Shown here: positions 6,058 to 13,475 of the stretch, piece by piece
Numbering within the stretch: position 1 is the first letter of the stretch
How the letters are laid out: each line of letters starts with the position of its first letter
NCBI GenBank assembly: GCA_039679375.1
Contig: JBDKVA010000157.1
Location: forward strand, 1-13,475
Length of the DNA: 13,475 bases
Source of the DNA: JBDKVA01 sp039679375
GTDB taxonomy: Bacteria > Bacillota > Clostridia > Acetivibrionales > DTU013
Direction: 5' to 3'
Made by a program: the position numbers and the translations under genes
Notes under the pieces: generated by a model
What the model saw: the letters and a program-made list of their open reading frames with translations, nothing else
What the model was told of the DNA's origin: nothing
The model's database searches: none

Positions 6058-7806
6058 TCAAAGCTGTTCAGGGAAGGTAATTGTAACTCTTGTACCTATG
6101 TGAAGCTCACTCTCTATTTTCAATCCATATTCCCGTCCAAACTGTATCTTAATCCTTGAATTTATATTAGCAAGGCCAATGCTTCTTTTGTTCATGAGCA
6201 AATCTCCTTTACCATCCTGTTCGTCAATAAGCTTGTTCAACCTTTCCAGTTCATCGGGCGTTATTCCCACACCGTCATCTTCCACTATAATGATGGTGTT
6301 CCTGTTTTCAATCACACCTCGTATACTCAGGGTACCTGTACCATCCTTTTGCTCAAGACCGTGATATACAGCATTTTCTACAATTGGCTGCAAGACCATC
6401 TTTGGTATCTTATGTGTCATGATCTCGCTATTTACATCTGCTTTTATGGCAAAACGGCCTGCAAACCGGATTGTTATTATTCTGAAGTACATATTAATAA
6501 TGTCCATTTCATCCTGAACAGTTACAAAGTCTCCACCCTTTATACTATATCTAAAAATATCCGCCATTGCTGTTGAAATTTCAACAATCTCATCAATATT
6601 GAATGCGATTCCGATGCTCCTGATGCATTCAAGAGTGTTGTATAGAAAGTGCGGATTTATCTGACTTTGAAGCGCAGATAATTCAGCTTGTGTTTTTAAA
6701 ATTTCCAGCTGATACAGTCTTTCCTGTGTGGTAAACATTCTTTTTGTCATTTGCTCAATTTTATCCAGCATGATGTTAATATTCTGTGCAATAAAACCTA
6801 TTTCACCTTGGAGTTTAAGGTTAACCCGCTGTTTAAGGTTCTTTTCGCCAACCGTTCCTATTGCATTAACAATCTTGAATACCGGAGAGGTTATACTTAT
6901 ATTAATAATGAATCCAATTAGAGCAAGCAGTATTACCATTATCACGGCAGTCAGTATCAGACTGTTTATAAAAAATGATATATCATCGGACATCTCTCCA
7001 AGAGGGGTCTTGCATTCAATCCTGCAGCCGATATCTTCTATTTCACGTGTTATACTGATATACTTTCCCTGTTTCTTAGAAACCTCCTCAATTGCAGTAT
7101 CCTGCTGTCTTATATTGTTCGACATTATCACTTTATTGTTCCTGTCAAGCAATTCGATGACAGTGCTTTTGGAAATCTTCATCTGCTCTACCAAACTGCT
7201 TAGTTTTCCCGCACTGCAAAAGATAATTGTAGTTCCTATCCTTCCACTGTATTCAGGGTCCTGACCTGAATAATATACAGGAACAATATATGCAAAATAA
7301 TAATCTGCCTGGCTTGAGTTGCCATTGTCAACAAAGTCAGAAAAGAAAGGCTTTGTCAAATCCTCACTTTCAAAGTTATACTTCTCTTTCAGTTTGTTAT
7401 AAGTGGAGGAATACATGACAGACGACTTGAGCACGGTCATGCTTCCTGTTTTATCAATGACAGCCACATCAGTGATATAGCCGCTTTTCCCATTAATATT
7501 CTCGACGGCATCCACAATATAATTGCTTAGTTCAAGCTTTCTGTATGAAATACCGGTTATCAGGTATTCCTGCATAAATTTGTTATAAGCGATTGAAAAT
7601 CCCGTCTTCTTTATCTCTTCCGTTATATTGTTCATATTGAATTCCAGTTGACTTATCGTATCGTCAGCGTATATCCTAAGTCTTTCCAACATGACGTTCC
7701 TGAGCCGTACATAAAAAATACTGTTTACAAGAATAATAATGCATATTGAGAAACTGATCAGTAAATACAACTGATGACTCAGTCGGATATTCTTAAACTT
7801 TATCAT
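6058..7806 (-). CDS. YesM-like sensor histidine kinase
   Basis: This 582-aa membrane sensor kinase has TM1 (about 12-33), an extracellular sensor region of about 245 residues, TM2 (about 279-303), a HAMP linker (about 304-357), the His_kinase phosphoacceptor motif and a HATPase domain. His386 lies in QINPHFLYN, the signature of the LytS/YesM class. The N-box is PIVENAVYHG (474-483), G1 is EDDGVGI (509-515), and a G2-like SIGLANI (542-548) follows. It should phosphorylate the regulator encoded just upstream. A TAA codon directly precedes the ATG in frame, so 7806 is the earliest possible start; its own SD is weak (GGTGG, 9 nt upstream). A short upstream ORF with a better SD overlaps the start. 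YesMN-type pairs usually control carbohydrate uptake or degradation genes, which matches this locus. The ligand is unknown. Confidence 0.95.
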   Translation of the reverse strand: MIKFKNIRLSHQLYLLISFSICIIILVNSIFYVRLRNVMLERLRIYADDTISQLEFNMNNITEEIKKTGFSIAYNKFMQEYLITGISYRKLELSNYIVDAVENINGKSGYITDVAVIDKTGSMTVLKSSVMYSSTYNKLKEKYNFESEDLTKPFFSDFVDNGNSSQADYYFAYIVPVYYSGQDPEYSGRIGTTIIFCSAGKLSSLVEQMKISKSTVIELLDRNNKVIMSNNIRQQDTAIEEVSKKQGKYISITREIEDIGCRIECKTPLGEMSDDISFFINSLILTAVIMVILLALIGFIINISITSPVFKIVNAIGTVGEKNLKQRVNLKLQGEIGFIAQNINIMLDKIEQMTKRMFTTQERLYQLEILKTQAELSALQSQINPHFLYNTLECIRSIGIAFNIDEIVEISTAMADIFRYSIKGGDFVTVQDEMDIINMYFRIITIRFAGRFAIKADVNSEIMTHKIPKMVLQPIVENAVYHGLEQKDGTGTLSIRGVIENRNTIIIVEDDGVGITPDELERLNKLIDEQDGKGDLLMNKRSIGLANINSRIKIQFGREYGLKIESELHIGTRVTITFPEQL

Positions 7807-7822
7807 CTGTTATAACCACCAT
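7793..7822 (-). CDS. Possible nine-codon upstream ORF overlapping the kinase start
   Basis: The ATG at 7822 is preceded by AGGAGGGG (7834-7827), with GGAGG 6 nt from the ATG. It encodes MVVITDDKV and stops with TAA at 7795-7793, inside codons 4-5 of the kinase gene in another frame. This strong SD is about 22 nt from the kinase ATG, too far to serve it directly. Ribosomes loading here would finish next to the kinase start and could reinitiate there. It is a candidate coupling or leader peptide, based on sequence only; it could equally be a chance ATG. Confidence 0.35.
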   Translation of the reverse strand: MVVITDDKV

Positions 7823-7841
7823 TCCGCCCCTCCTGCGCTAA

Positions 7842-9272
7842 TCATTGCTGCCTCTGCCTATATTGCAAGGGTGTATAGCCAAACTGTTTCTTAAAAGTTT
7901 TGTTAAAATAGTAGTAATCACTGTAACCGGCTCTTACAGCAACTTCTGAAATCGGAAGTTTGACATCCTTTAAAAAATCACATGCCTTCGTCATCCTTTT
8001 ATCCGTAAGGTATTCTGAAAAAGACTTTTGCAGAATGTTTTTAAACAAGTAGCAGCAGTAATTGGGGTTAAGGTAGAACATCTCGGCCAGATCCTTAAGC
8101 TGAAGCTTTTGTATATAATTCATATCTATATATTCAAGCAGCTTTTTGAAGTTTTCATTGTATACCTTATTATCACGTTCATTTTTAATTTCATATGTAC
8201 ACGATTTCACCATGGATTCCAGATATTGCAGCATTGCTGCAGCATTGGCAAATCTGTCCGGCAAATCCTCGTAGTCAAGAAATTCAAGCTGCCCATGCAA
8301 TTCAAGATAATCATCATTTCTTTTCAGATATGAAGATATTTGATTCCAAAAGTAAACAGCAGCATCAATGCAGGCATTTTCAGCTTCAAATATCTCGTTA
8401 AAATTGCGCAGACCATATCCATCCGGTGCTGTATCCGGGTTTCGTATGTTTGCAAAGATTTCCCCCAGCTTCTTATTAAGAACATCTGTCTTTGCTTTGC
8501 TGTACCTATATATACCGGGTCTGCAAAACATGAAATTTGCTGTGGCAGCCTTGTCTGCTTCGATAAACAACTTTCTGAAGCTTTGCAATCCTTCTGCCAA
8601 ACCGCTCAATCCTATATAGCCATTCATGACATCATTTGGCTTAATGGTGCTATAAAGGTCGTGATCAACGTTGGCTATATAAAAATACTTCCGTTTTCCC
8701 AGCTTCATTCGAAGACTATCAACACTTTCAGGCAGATCGATTCCACCCTGTCCCTGCATATCTCCCATACCTATAACAGAAATACCCTGGTAATAAGTAT
8801 TTTTACACGGCAATCCTATAGCATAGGGCTCAATACGAGCATTGTCATTTCTTAAAACAAGGGTGTCAAAAAGTTCAATGTCCCTCTTATCCCTTTTATT
8901 CTCAATGTGAATAGCAAGCCTACTCAGAATTGAGTTGGCAGACTCTTGGCTGATAGGTTTGAGACAGTATTCAAAAGCTCCCAGGGTTATTGCTTCACGT
9001 GCATATTCAAATTCTGCAAATCCGCTTATGATAACAAATTCAATGTCCATGCATTCACTGCGAATTTTTCGCATAAGCTCAATCCCGGACATCTGCGGCA
9101 TTCTTATGTCGGTAAAAACAACGTCCGGACTCTTTTTATGTATAATGTCTATCGCTTCTCTTGCACTCGTTGATTGTGCAATGACTTCAAATCCCATCTC
9201 ACCCCACTTGAATGTTTTGGTAATACCGATAAGTGCCCATGGTTCATCTTCTACAATTACAACTTTATACAC
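7842..9272 (-). CDS. AraC-type response regulator (YesN-like)
   Basis: This two-component transcription regulator has 476 aa from the chosen start. It has an N-terminal receiver domain (about 1-120) with an acidic pocket E8-D9-E10, phosphoacceptor Asp55 in VVFTDIRMP, Ser83 and Lys105 (CLKPIS). A central region of about 250 residues follows with no motif I recognise. The C-terminal AraC/XylS DNA-binding domain (about 375-474) has two helix-turn-helix units, ending AVRAGYSDYYYFNKTFKK and GYTPLQYR. Two in-frame GTG codons are possible (9278 and 9272); 9272 is chosen because AGGAGG (9285-9280) is only 1 nt from the first but 7 nt from the second, and MYKVVIVEDE is the usual beginning. The sortase stop TAG overlaps this SD, implying coupled translation. 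Likely targets are the transporter and binding-protein genes upstream. Confidence 0.95.
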   Translation of the reverse strand: MYKVVIVEDEPWALIGITKTFKWGEMGFEVIAQSTSAREAIDIIHKKSPDVVFTDIRMPQMSGIELMRKIRSECMDIEFVIISGFAEFEYAREAITLGAFEYCLKPISQESANSILSRLAIHIENKRDKRDIELFDTLVLRNDNARIEPYAIGLPCKNTYYQGISVIGMGDMQGQGGIDLPESVDSLRMKLGKRKYFYIANVDHDLYSTIKPNDVMNGYIGLSGLAEGLQSFRKLFIEADKAATANFMFCRPGIYRYSKAKTDVLNKKLGEIFANIRNPDTAPDGYGLRNFNEIFEAENACIDAAVYFWNQISSYLKRNDDYLELHGQLEFLDYEDLPDRFANAAAMLQYLESMVKSCTYEIKNERDNKVYNENFKKLLEYIDMNYIQKLQLKDLAEMFYLNPNYCCYLFKNILQKSFSEYLTDKRMTKACDFLKDVKLPISEVAVRAGYSDYYYFNKTFKKQFGYTPLQYRQRQQ

Positions 9273-9283
9273 GTACACTCCTC

Positions 9284-10003
9284 CTATGTGCCCTCAAGAG
9301 TGCCTCTTACAATTAGCCGGTATTTGTTCCCATACAACGGCGCACATGTTATAAGAGTGATCACTGATTTTTCAGGAATATCATCCAGTACCCATACTTC
9401 ATCAGGATTTACTTCGAATATTTCCGTCACAATATATTTAAATTTATATTCCTTTGTCTCAACTATGATTTCATCTCCCAGCTCCACCTCTCCTAACCTG
9501 TGAAAGAATTTACCATATGTATGACTTCTATGTCCGGCATATGCAGAGTTACCGGTTTCACCAGGGGCGGCGGTATCAGGCACATGCCCAACTGCCAGTT
9601 TTATGTCGGCTTTTTCCACTCCTTCAACAACCGGCACAACCAGATCTATTTTAGGTATGGTCATTCTGGCAAACACTTTGGGGTTATCCGCATCGCCCTT
9701 CCATGAGGAAGGTTCAAGCGCCTTTGTTGTTGTGCTCACTACCTCCGGTTGCGGCAGGTTGTTCGAATAATGAAGATAAGGATACGTGTCATCATTAATA
9801 TCAGTAGTATCGGTTGAATCGAGCGTCTCAGCATCAACCGCTGCATCTCTTCCTGACTCTGACTCCACCTTTGACTCCATTCTCACTTTGTTTTCCACCT
9901 GCATTGCTAACAGGTTTCCATACAGCAAGTAACAGACAATAAATCCGCCTGCTGCCATCAGTATAATTCCTGTTATGCTTACTTTTCCTGAAATCCGCTT
10001 CAT
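9284..10003 (-). CDS. Class D-like sortase
   Basis: This membrane transpeptidase cleaves LPxTG-type signals and links the protein to peptidoglycan. It has 239 aa from the chosen start: an N-terminal membrane anchor (about 9-34), a polar D/E/S/T-rich linker (about 36-100), then the sortase beta-barrel. The catalytic triad is visible: His158 in AGHRSHTYG, Cys220 in TLITCAPLYG and Arg229 in YRLIVRG. The architecture fits class D. ATGs exist at 10024 and 10003; 10003 is preferred because GGTGA lies 7 nt upstream, while 10024 has no SD and overlaps a TATAAT. The CBM9-LPTTG protein two genes upstream is the obvious substrate. The stop codon overlaps the SD of the regulator gene. A housekeeping role cannot be excluded. 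Confidence 0.93.
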   Translation of the reverse strand: MKRISGKVSITGIILMAAGGFIVCYLLYGNLLAMQVENKVRMESKVESESGRDAAVDAETLDSTDTTDINDDTYPYLHYSNNLPQPEVVSTTTKALEPSSWKGDADNPKVFARMTIPKIDLVVPVVEGVEKADIKLAVGHVPDTAAPGETGNSAYAGHRSHTYGKFFHRLGEVELGDEIIVETKEYKFKYIVTEIFEVNPDEVWVLDDIPEKSVITLITCAPLYGNKYRLIVRGTLEGT

Positions 10004-10022
10004 TTTGTTATCACCGTCATTC

Positions 10023-10028
10023 ATTATA
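10023..10028 (-). promoter_or_regulatory. Possible -10 element upstream of sortase-regulator-kinase
   Basis: A perfect TATAAT lies on the minus strand 20 bp before the sortase ATG at 10003, downstream of the 10052-10083 hairpin. There is no good -35 at 16-18 nt (CTTTAT at 17). The resulting leader would be only about a dozen bases. It may be a weak internal promoter or a chance match in AT-rich DNA. Confidence 0.25.
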
Positions 10029-10051
10029 CAATTTTATAAAAATACATAAAG

Positions 10052-10083
10052 CCAGGATGACAACCAAATAGCTGCCATCCCGG
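10052..10083 (-). terminator. Strong stem-loop between the lipoprotein and sortase genes
   Basis: The arms 10052-10064 and 10071-10083 form 13 consecutive pairs as minus-strand RNA (10 Watson-Crick, 3 G·U) with a 6-nt loop. They are followed by CTTTATGTATTTTTAT. The stem is good but the U-tract is interrupted, so partial termination or 3'-end protection of the binding-protein mRNA is plausible. It would let the abundant surface proteins be made in excess over the sortase and regulators. The rest of the 10004-10128 gap is AT-rich. Confidence 0.6.
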
Positions 10084-10128
10084 ACCACAAAACATGTAAA
10101 ACGAATTAACTAAACGTCGCCCTTTTCT

Positions 10129-10722
10129 TTAATTATATACTATGAAAGCATCCAATACCAGCCATTGAGCATCTTTTTTCACGAGCTTTATTGTATGCTC
10201 GCCATTTGACAGTCCGTGTTTACTGAAAACCGCCTGCTGAGCAATTCTCGTTTCATTTAAACAATCCACAGTTCCCTGCAGTTCACCGTCAATGAAAACG
10301 TCAACCTTGCCTTGATCGGCATTCTTTTCGGTGATATACTCAATCCCGATTCCGGTGAATTTGTATTCTGCATAATCACCATTGGCTTCAGTTGCGTTTA
10401 CGTCATCATTGACATCACCCATGGATCTGGCATTATTATAAAGCCAGCCGTCTCCGGTATAGACTATATCTTTCGAATCATTGTTAATGGTAGTAGGCGT
10501 GCCTTTGACAACTGGAGCCTCGTTTTTGGCAGTCGTAGTATCCACTTTAGCCGCCGCGGTACCCTCTTGGGCAGCACTGGAAGTATCCTTCGTTGTCTGG
10601 TCTTCAGTCTTCGCGGTTTCCGTATTTGCTGATTGATCTTGCTTTCCGCCGCATGCGGTAATTGAAACGATCAGTACCAATGCTATTGCCAATAGCAGAA
10701 CCCTTTTTAATGTTGAATCCAT
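10129..10722 (-). CDS. Lipoprotein with a jelly-roll carbohydrate-binding-like domain
   Basis: This is a 197-aa predicted lipoprotein. The signal peptide (1-23) ends in lipobox ITAC with Cys24 as the lipidated residue. A low-complexity linker rich in Thr, Ala, Gln, Ser and Asp follows (about 27-75). A single compact beta domain (about 80-197) contains YTGDGWLYNNARSMGDVNDD, EYKFTGIGIEYITEKN, GKVDVFIDG and GEHTIKLVKKDAQWLVLDAF. This pattern resembles galactose-binding-like jelly-roll modules appended to glycoside hydrolases; there is no catalytic domain. The ATG at 10722 is chosen over upstream in-frame starts because it begins a lipoprotein signal and has GGGAGGA upstream. It probably displays the module on the outer membrane face. 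The ligand is unknown; the CBM assignment is from memory of the motif and untested. Confidence 0.85.
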   Translation of the reverse strand: MDSTLKRVLLLAIALVLIVSITACGGKQDQSANTETAKTEDQTTKDTSSAAQEGTAAAKVDTTTAKNEAPVVKGTPTTINNDSKDIVYTGDGWLYNNARSMGDVNDDVNATEANGDYAEYKFTGIGIEYITEKNADQGKVDVFIDGELQGTVDCLNETRIAQQAVFSKHGLSNGEHTIKLVKKDAQWLVLDAFIVYN

Positions 10723-10780
10723 CCTTTTATTCCTCCCTATACATATTTGACTGCTACCAAATACATACTTCACTGCCATT

Positions 10781-11572
10781 TTAGTTTTTCTGCACAACAC
10801 TCTTCCTGCAGAAAACAGAGAGTGCCCCTGTACCAAGCAGCAATAATCCAATCGCCAGTATCACCGGCATTGGTATTTCTGAACCTGTTGTCGGCAGAGC
10901 TGCAGCAGTGGCGACTTCTACCAGCTTGAGATTTCCAAATGATGAAGTGTTGGCATATTTATCTGCCGCGCCATCGTTCCAACAGCAAACACCGTCTCTT
11001 ACTCCGGTTCCTGTTGAATCATCCGCCACCTGAAAATCAATGCCGGCTATTGTTCCAACAGCAGCTTTACCTTTCAAAGCTACCCATGGTATTGCCGCTT
11101 CAATTACATAGCCCCCGGTAACTACTTTAGCAGCCGATTTGAATGTATCAGCTTTAAACGCTCCACCGCCTGATGTCTCGTTTTTGAAATTAACCCTATA
11201 CTGTCCGTCATTGGCGTCATATGTAGCGGCCTTTTCATTAAGTTCATCAAGGAATACTTCAATACAGTCCTTATTCCATGGATCAACAGCTTTATCCGTT
11301 ACCAATTTGTCCGTTACCTGGGCTAAAACATACAGGTAATTCTCATCCCACATTGTGCTGAATTTTCCTGTTGCCCAAGGGCCTTTATCCGAAGCCCACT
11401 GCGCAGTCTTTACACTCTTGGCACCCTTCCAGCAGGAATCCACCGTTCCATCAATAGTTGGAGTACCCTTAATTGCTTCCGTGGTATTTGCTGCAGCAAA
11501 TACCATAGTTGAAAAGCAGGATGTCACTACTAACACTATCAACGTTGCCAGTACCAGCTTTTTTCTTAACAT
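10781..11572 (-). CDS. Cell-wall-anchored CBM9-like protein with LPTTG sorting signal
   Basis: This secreted surface protein has 263 aa. It has a signal peptide (about 1-26, cleavage near VFA-AA) and one CBM9-like/DOMON-type sugar-binding domain (about 33-218). That domain begins IKGTPTIDGTVDSCWKGA and includes WDENYLYVLAQVTD, DPWNKDCIEVFLDE and YVIEAAIPW. The C-terminal sorting signal is LPTTG (226-230), a hydrophobic helix (about 234-254) and the basic tail CRKSVVQKN. Trp99 in DPWN and Trp198 are candidate sugar-stacking residues. There is no catalytic domain. It lies 46 bp downstream of the solute-binding protein gene and 58 bp upstream of the lipoprotein gene, so all three are probably one transcript. 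The sortase encoded two genes on is the likely anchoring enzyme. Confidence 0.92.
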   Translation of the reverse strand: MLRKKLVLATLIVLVVTSCFSTMVFAAANTTEAIKGTPTIDGTVDSCWKGAKSVKTAQWASDKGPWATGKFSTMWDENYLYVLAQVTDKLVTDKAVDPWNKDCIEVFLDELNEKAATYDANDGQYRVNFKNETSGGGAFKADTFKSAAKVVTGGYVIEAAIPWVALKGKAAVGTIAGIDFQVADDSTGTGVRDGVCCWNDGAADKYANTSSFGNLKLVEVATAAALPTTGSEIPMPVILAIGLLLLGTGALSVFCRKSVVQKN

Positions 11573-11618
11573 GAAAATACACTCTCCTTTTATTTTTTTA
11601 TTTAAAAACTTTACTCTT

Positions 11619-13271
11619 TCATTTTATTCCGTTGTTGATTTCATCCAATACCAGATTAATTTTGTCTTGCTTGGATTGTATAAAGTCATTCCAATCCTTA
11701 TCAACATCTTTAGAACCAAGAATAATGTTGACAATAGTGTCTTTCATTTCTGAAGTGAAGCTACCGTACTTATCCTTGTTAGGCCCGCTGAAGTAAATAA
11801 GTTTGTTATCCGTTTCAATAAATACCGCATTATCCTTACACCACATGCTATAGTCATATACATCCTTGCCCGCATTGGTCACTTCCAAATTCGGATCAGT
11901 AAACCCGAACCCTTCTGTTACACCTATGGGCATCCATACATTAGGGCCATACGCTTTGGGAGAAGTACTCGGACGATTATACAGCTTTGTAGTCTCATCA
12001 ATCGGCCATAAGTATTTAATGCCATCACCGTCAAACTCCCAGTCTACGCCTCTTATGCCAATTGCTCTGGTATAATACCCCTCGTCTGACAACAGCCAAT
12101 CCCATGCTTGCATCAGCCTGTTTAATTTTTCATCTGACATCTTTGCACTAAAAAGACTGACACACCAATTCTCATCATTTTTGATCGCTGTAAACTTACC
12201 GTTAGGCGCCTTTACCTTCATTAAAGCAATATCTTCGTATTTAACATCTTTAAAATTTTTGACGATCTTTGTTCTAAACTCATCTAAATGGTAAGTATAG
12301 TTGTTGTCATACATTACTGCTATTTCACCCGCGAGGAATTTCAATGAAGGCTCAGTACCCTTGCAGAGCGGTTGGTCTTTCCATATAATACCTTCGTCAT
12401 ACAGCTTTTTTGTCTCTTTGATGGAAGCAAGCATATCCGGGTTATTTGCACACCATTCATATTTACCGTCTTCTTTTTTATAGAAGCTGCTTGAGTCTGT
12501 TACCGACATTGTAAGTTGTTCAATTCCCAATGAGAGAGGCCATGCCCAGGTAGTTGCGGCCAAACCGGCAACCTTGTTTTTACCAACTCCCCCCGGATCT
12601 TTTTCTATACAGGCTTTAGCGAAGGTGATCATTTCATCCCATGTATAAACATCATCGTCTTTCGCGAGGCCTAGCTTTTTCGCCCAGTCTTTTCTGTAGA
12701 CAAAGCCTCTGCTACTGATGTTATCGACTACAGTTGCATCCCTTGTACAAGGCCATGCATACTTCTTACCGTCTACTGCAAGGAAGTCATCTTTCTGCAT
12801 CACATTAAGATATTTGCTGACATTCTCCACCTTTTCTACACCCTTTATTTCCTTGAGCAATCCTGCCTTAACCCAGGCATAATAGTCCTTGGTCATTGTA
12901 TTCTGCATATCCCACCATACAACATCCGGCATATCTCCTGAAGACATCCATATCATTACTTTTTGCTGCCAGTCATTCCACGAGACCGGCAGGAAATTAA
13001 ACCCGATATTGTATTTATTCATTACAATCTTTAATCTTTCATCTTTGTCCCAAGCTTGTTCTGCACTCATGATGTTAATACTGTAAGTAAATTCTCTGCT
13101 TACTTTCTTTACCTCTTCCTTGGTTCCGGTTGCAGCAATATCATTTGAAGCAGCCGTGCCTGTACTTTTTTTTGAAGTGGTATCAGGTTCATTGTTCCCT
13201 TCACAGGCTGAAAACATGGCTGCTGCAAAGCAGGCAATAATCAGCAGTGAAACAGCGCGCTTGAATTTCAT
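11619..13271 (-). CDS. ABC transporter solute-binding lipoprotein, family 1 (LplA-like)
   Basis: This is the extracellular sugar-binding component of a CUT1-type ABC importer, 550 aa, the long LplA/YtcQ-like size class. The signal peptide ends in lipobox FSAC with Cys23 lipidated, followed by a short Asn/Ser/Thr linker. Mature-domain features include SWNDWQQKVMIWMSSGDMPDVVWWD, typical of family 1 proteins, and many Trp/Tyr residues that would line an oligosaccharide site. The ATG at 13271 has GGGGGAAAG upstream. The gene follows the permease by 97 bp, a stretch with an A-rich tract and no strong terminator. The likely cargo is an oligosaccharide; the exact sugar cannot be read from sequence. 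The ATPase is not encoded here; such systems often share a distant MsmX-type ATPase. Confidence 0.93.
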   Translation of the reverse strand: MKFKRAVSLLIIACFAAAMFSACEGNNEPDTTSKKSTGTAASNDIAATGTKEEVKKVSREFTYSINIMSAEQAWDKDERLKIVMNKYNIGFNFLPVSWNDWQQKVMIWMSSGDMPDVVWWDMQNTMTKDYYAWVKAGLLKEIKGVEKVENVSKYLNVMQKDDFLAVDGKKYAWPCTRDATVVDNISSRGFVYRKDWAKKLGLAKDDDVYTWDEMITFAKACIEKDPGGVGKNKVAGLAATTWAWPLSLGIEQLTMSVTDSSSFYKKEDGKYEWCANNPDMLASIKETKKLYDEGIIWKDQPLCKGTEPSLKFLAGEIAVMYDNNYTYHLDEFRTKIVKNFKDVKYEDIALMKVKAPNGKFTAIKNDENWCVSLFSAKMSDEKLNRLMQAWDWLLSDEGYYTRAIGIRGVDWEFDGDGIKYLWPIDETTKLYNRPSTSPKAYGPNVWMPIGVTEGFGFTDPNLEVTNAGKDVYDYSMWCKDNAVFIETDNKLIYFSGPNKDKYGSFTSEMKDTIVNIILGSKDVDKDWNDFIQSKQDKINLVLDEINNGIK

Positions 13272-13367
13272 AAGACTTTCCCCCTTTTTATTTTTTTTTG
13301 TTAACCTATATGGTGTAAACCAGATGATCCCAAATCCTATTCTTTTTATATAGCTTGCTGAACAAGT

Positions 13368-13475
13368 TCACTCTTTTACAGCTCCTGAAGTCAACCCCTT
13401 TACAAGATACCTCTGAAGGAAAGGGTAGACAAGCATGATTGGAACTGCAGCAAATATGATGGTAGCTGTCTTCAT
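13368..13475 (-). CDS. Carbohydrate ABC permease (LplC/MalG type), C-terminal end only
   Basis: The last 35 codons plus stop of a permease run off the right edge of the window. The visible tail, with FAAVPIMLVYPFLQRYLVKG and ending GAVKE, matches the conserved C-terminus of LplC/MalG-family sugar permeases (last membrane helix, then RYxVKG). The first in-window codon happens to be ATG but is internal to the gene. With the downstream solute-binding gene it forms a CUT1 importer. Confidence 0.85.
   Translation of the reverse strand: MKTATIIFAAVPIMLVYPFLQRYLVKGLTSGAVKE

Noticed and set aside
10723..10851. N-terminal extension of the lipoprotein frame
   Set aside because: The extension overlaps the CBM9-like gene and would bury the lipoprotein signal; the 10722 ATG has an SD and starts the signal peptide.
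13272..13367. Possible catabolite-repression (cre) or operator site in the permease to binding-protein gap
   Set aside because: I found only a short ACCTATATGGT-like near-palindrome and an A-rich tract; nothing matches the cre consensus.

Overview
The window looks like chromosomal DNA from a spore-forming, Gram-positive member of the Clostridia. The evidence is a dipicolinate synthase pair (dpaA/dpaB), the rpsO-pnp-M16 protease-dpaA-dpaB gene order seen in endospore formers, AGGAGG-type ribosome binding sites, and an LPxTG surface protein with its sortase. Classical Clostridium sensu stricto (cluster I) generally lacks dpaAB. Its presence together with carbohydrate-capture genes therefore points, by inference, to a polysaccharide-using lineage such as the cluster III/Ruminiclostridium-like groups. 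Every gene I accept is on the minus strand, so transcription runs from high to low coordinates.

Region 1 (about 13475-6058) is a carbohydrate locus. In transcription order it holds the C-terminal end of an LplC/MalG-type ABC permease, a large LplA-like solute-binding lipoprotein, a secreted CBM9-like protein with a C-terminal LPTTG anchor, a lipoprotein with a jelly-roll carbohydrate-binding-like domain, a stem-loop, a class D-like sortase, an AraC-type (YesN-like) response regulator and a YesM-like histidine kinase. Together these read as a unit that binds glycan in the wall (CBM9), binds it at the membrane (lipoproteins), imports it (ABC permease), anchors its own wall protein (sortase) and senses the state (two-component system). 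The sortase stop codon overlaps the regulator's Shine-Dalgarno sequence, and a nine-codon upstream ORF overlaps the kinase start, so the sortase-regulator-kinase part appears translationally coupled.

Region 2 (about 6057-1831) is a housekeeping RNA-metabolism block. It has a sigma-A-like promoter inside a set of AATGTAAAT repeats, then rpsO (S15) with its own terminator, a pnp leader with two strong hairpins (one abutting the pnp ribosome binding site), pnp, and an M16 zinc protease that ends in a terminator.

Region 3 (about 1830-120) is the sporulation operon dpaA-dpaB. It is preceded by a good match to a sigma-K promoter and makes dipicolinic acid in the mother cell.

Region 4 (119-1) is the 5' end of a group II intron, most like bacterial class C. 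It is inserted three bases after the stem of the terminator-like hairpin that follows dpaB; the rest lies outside the window.
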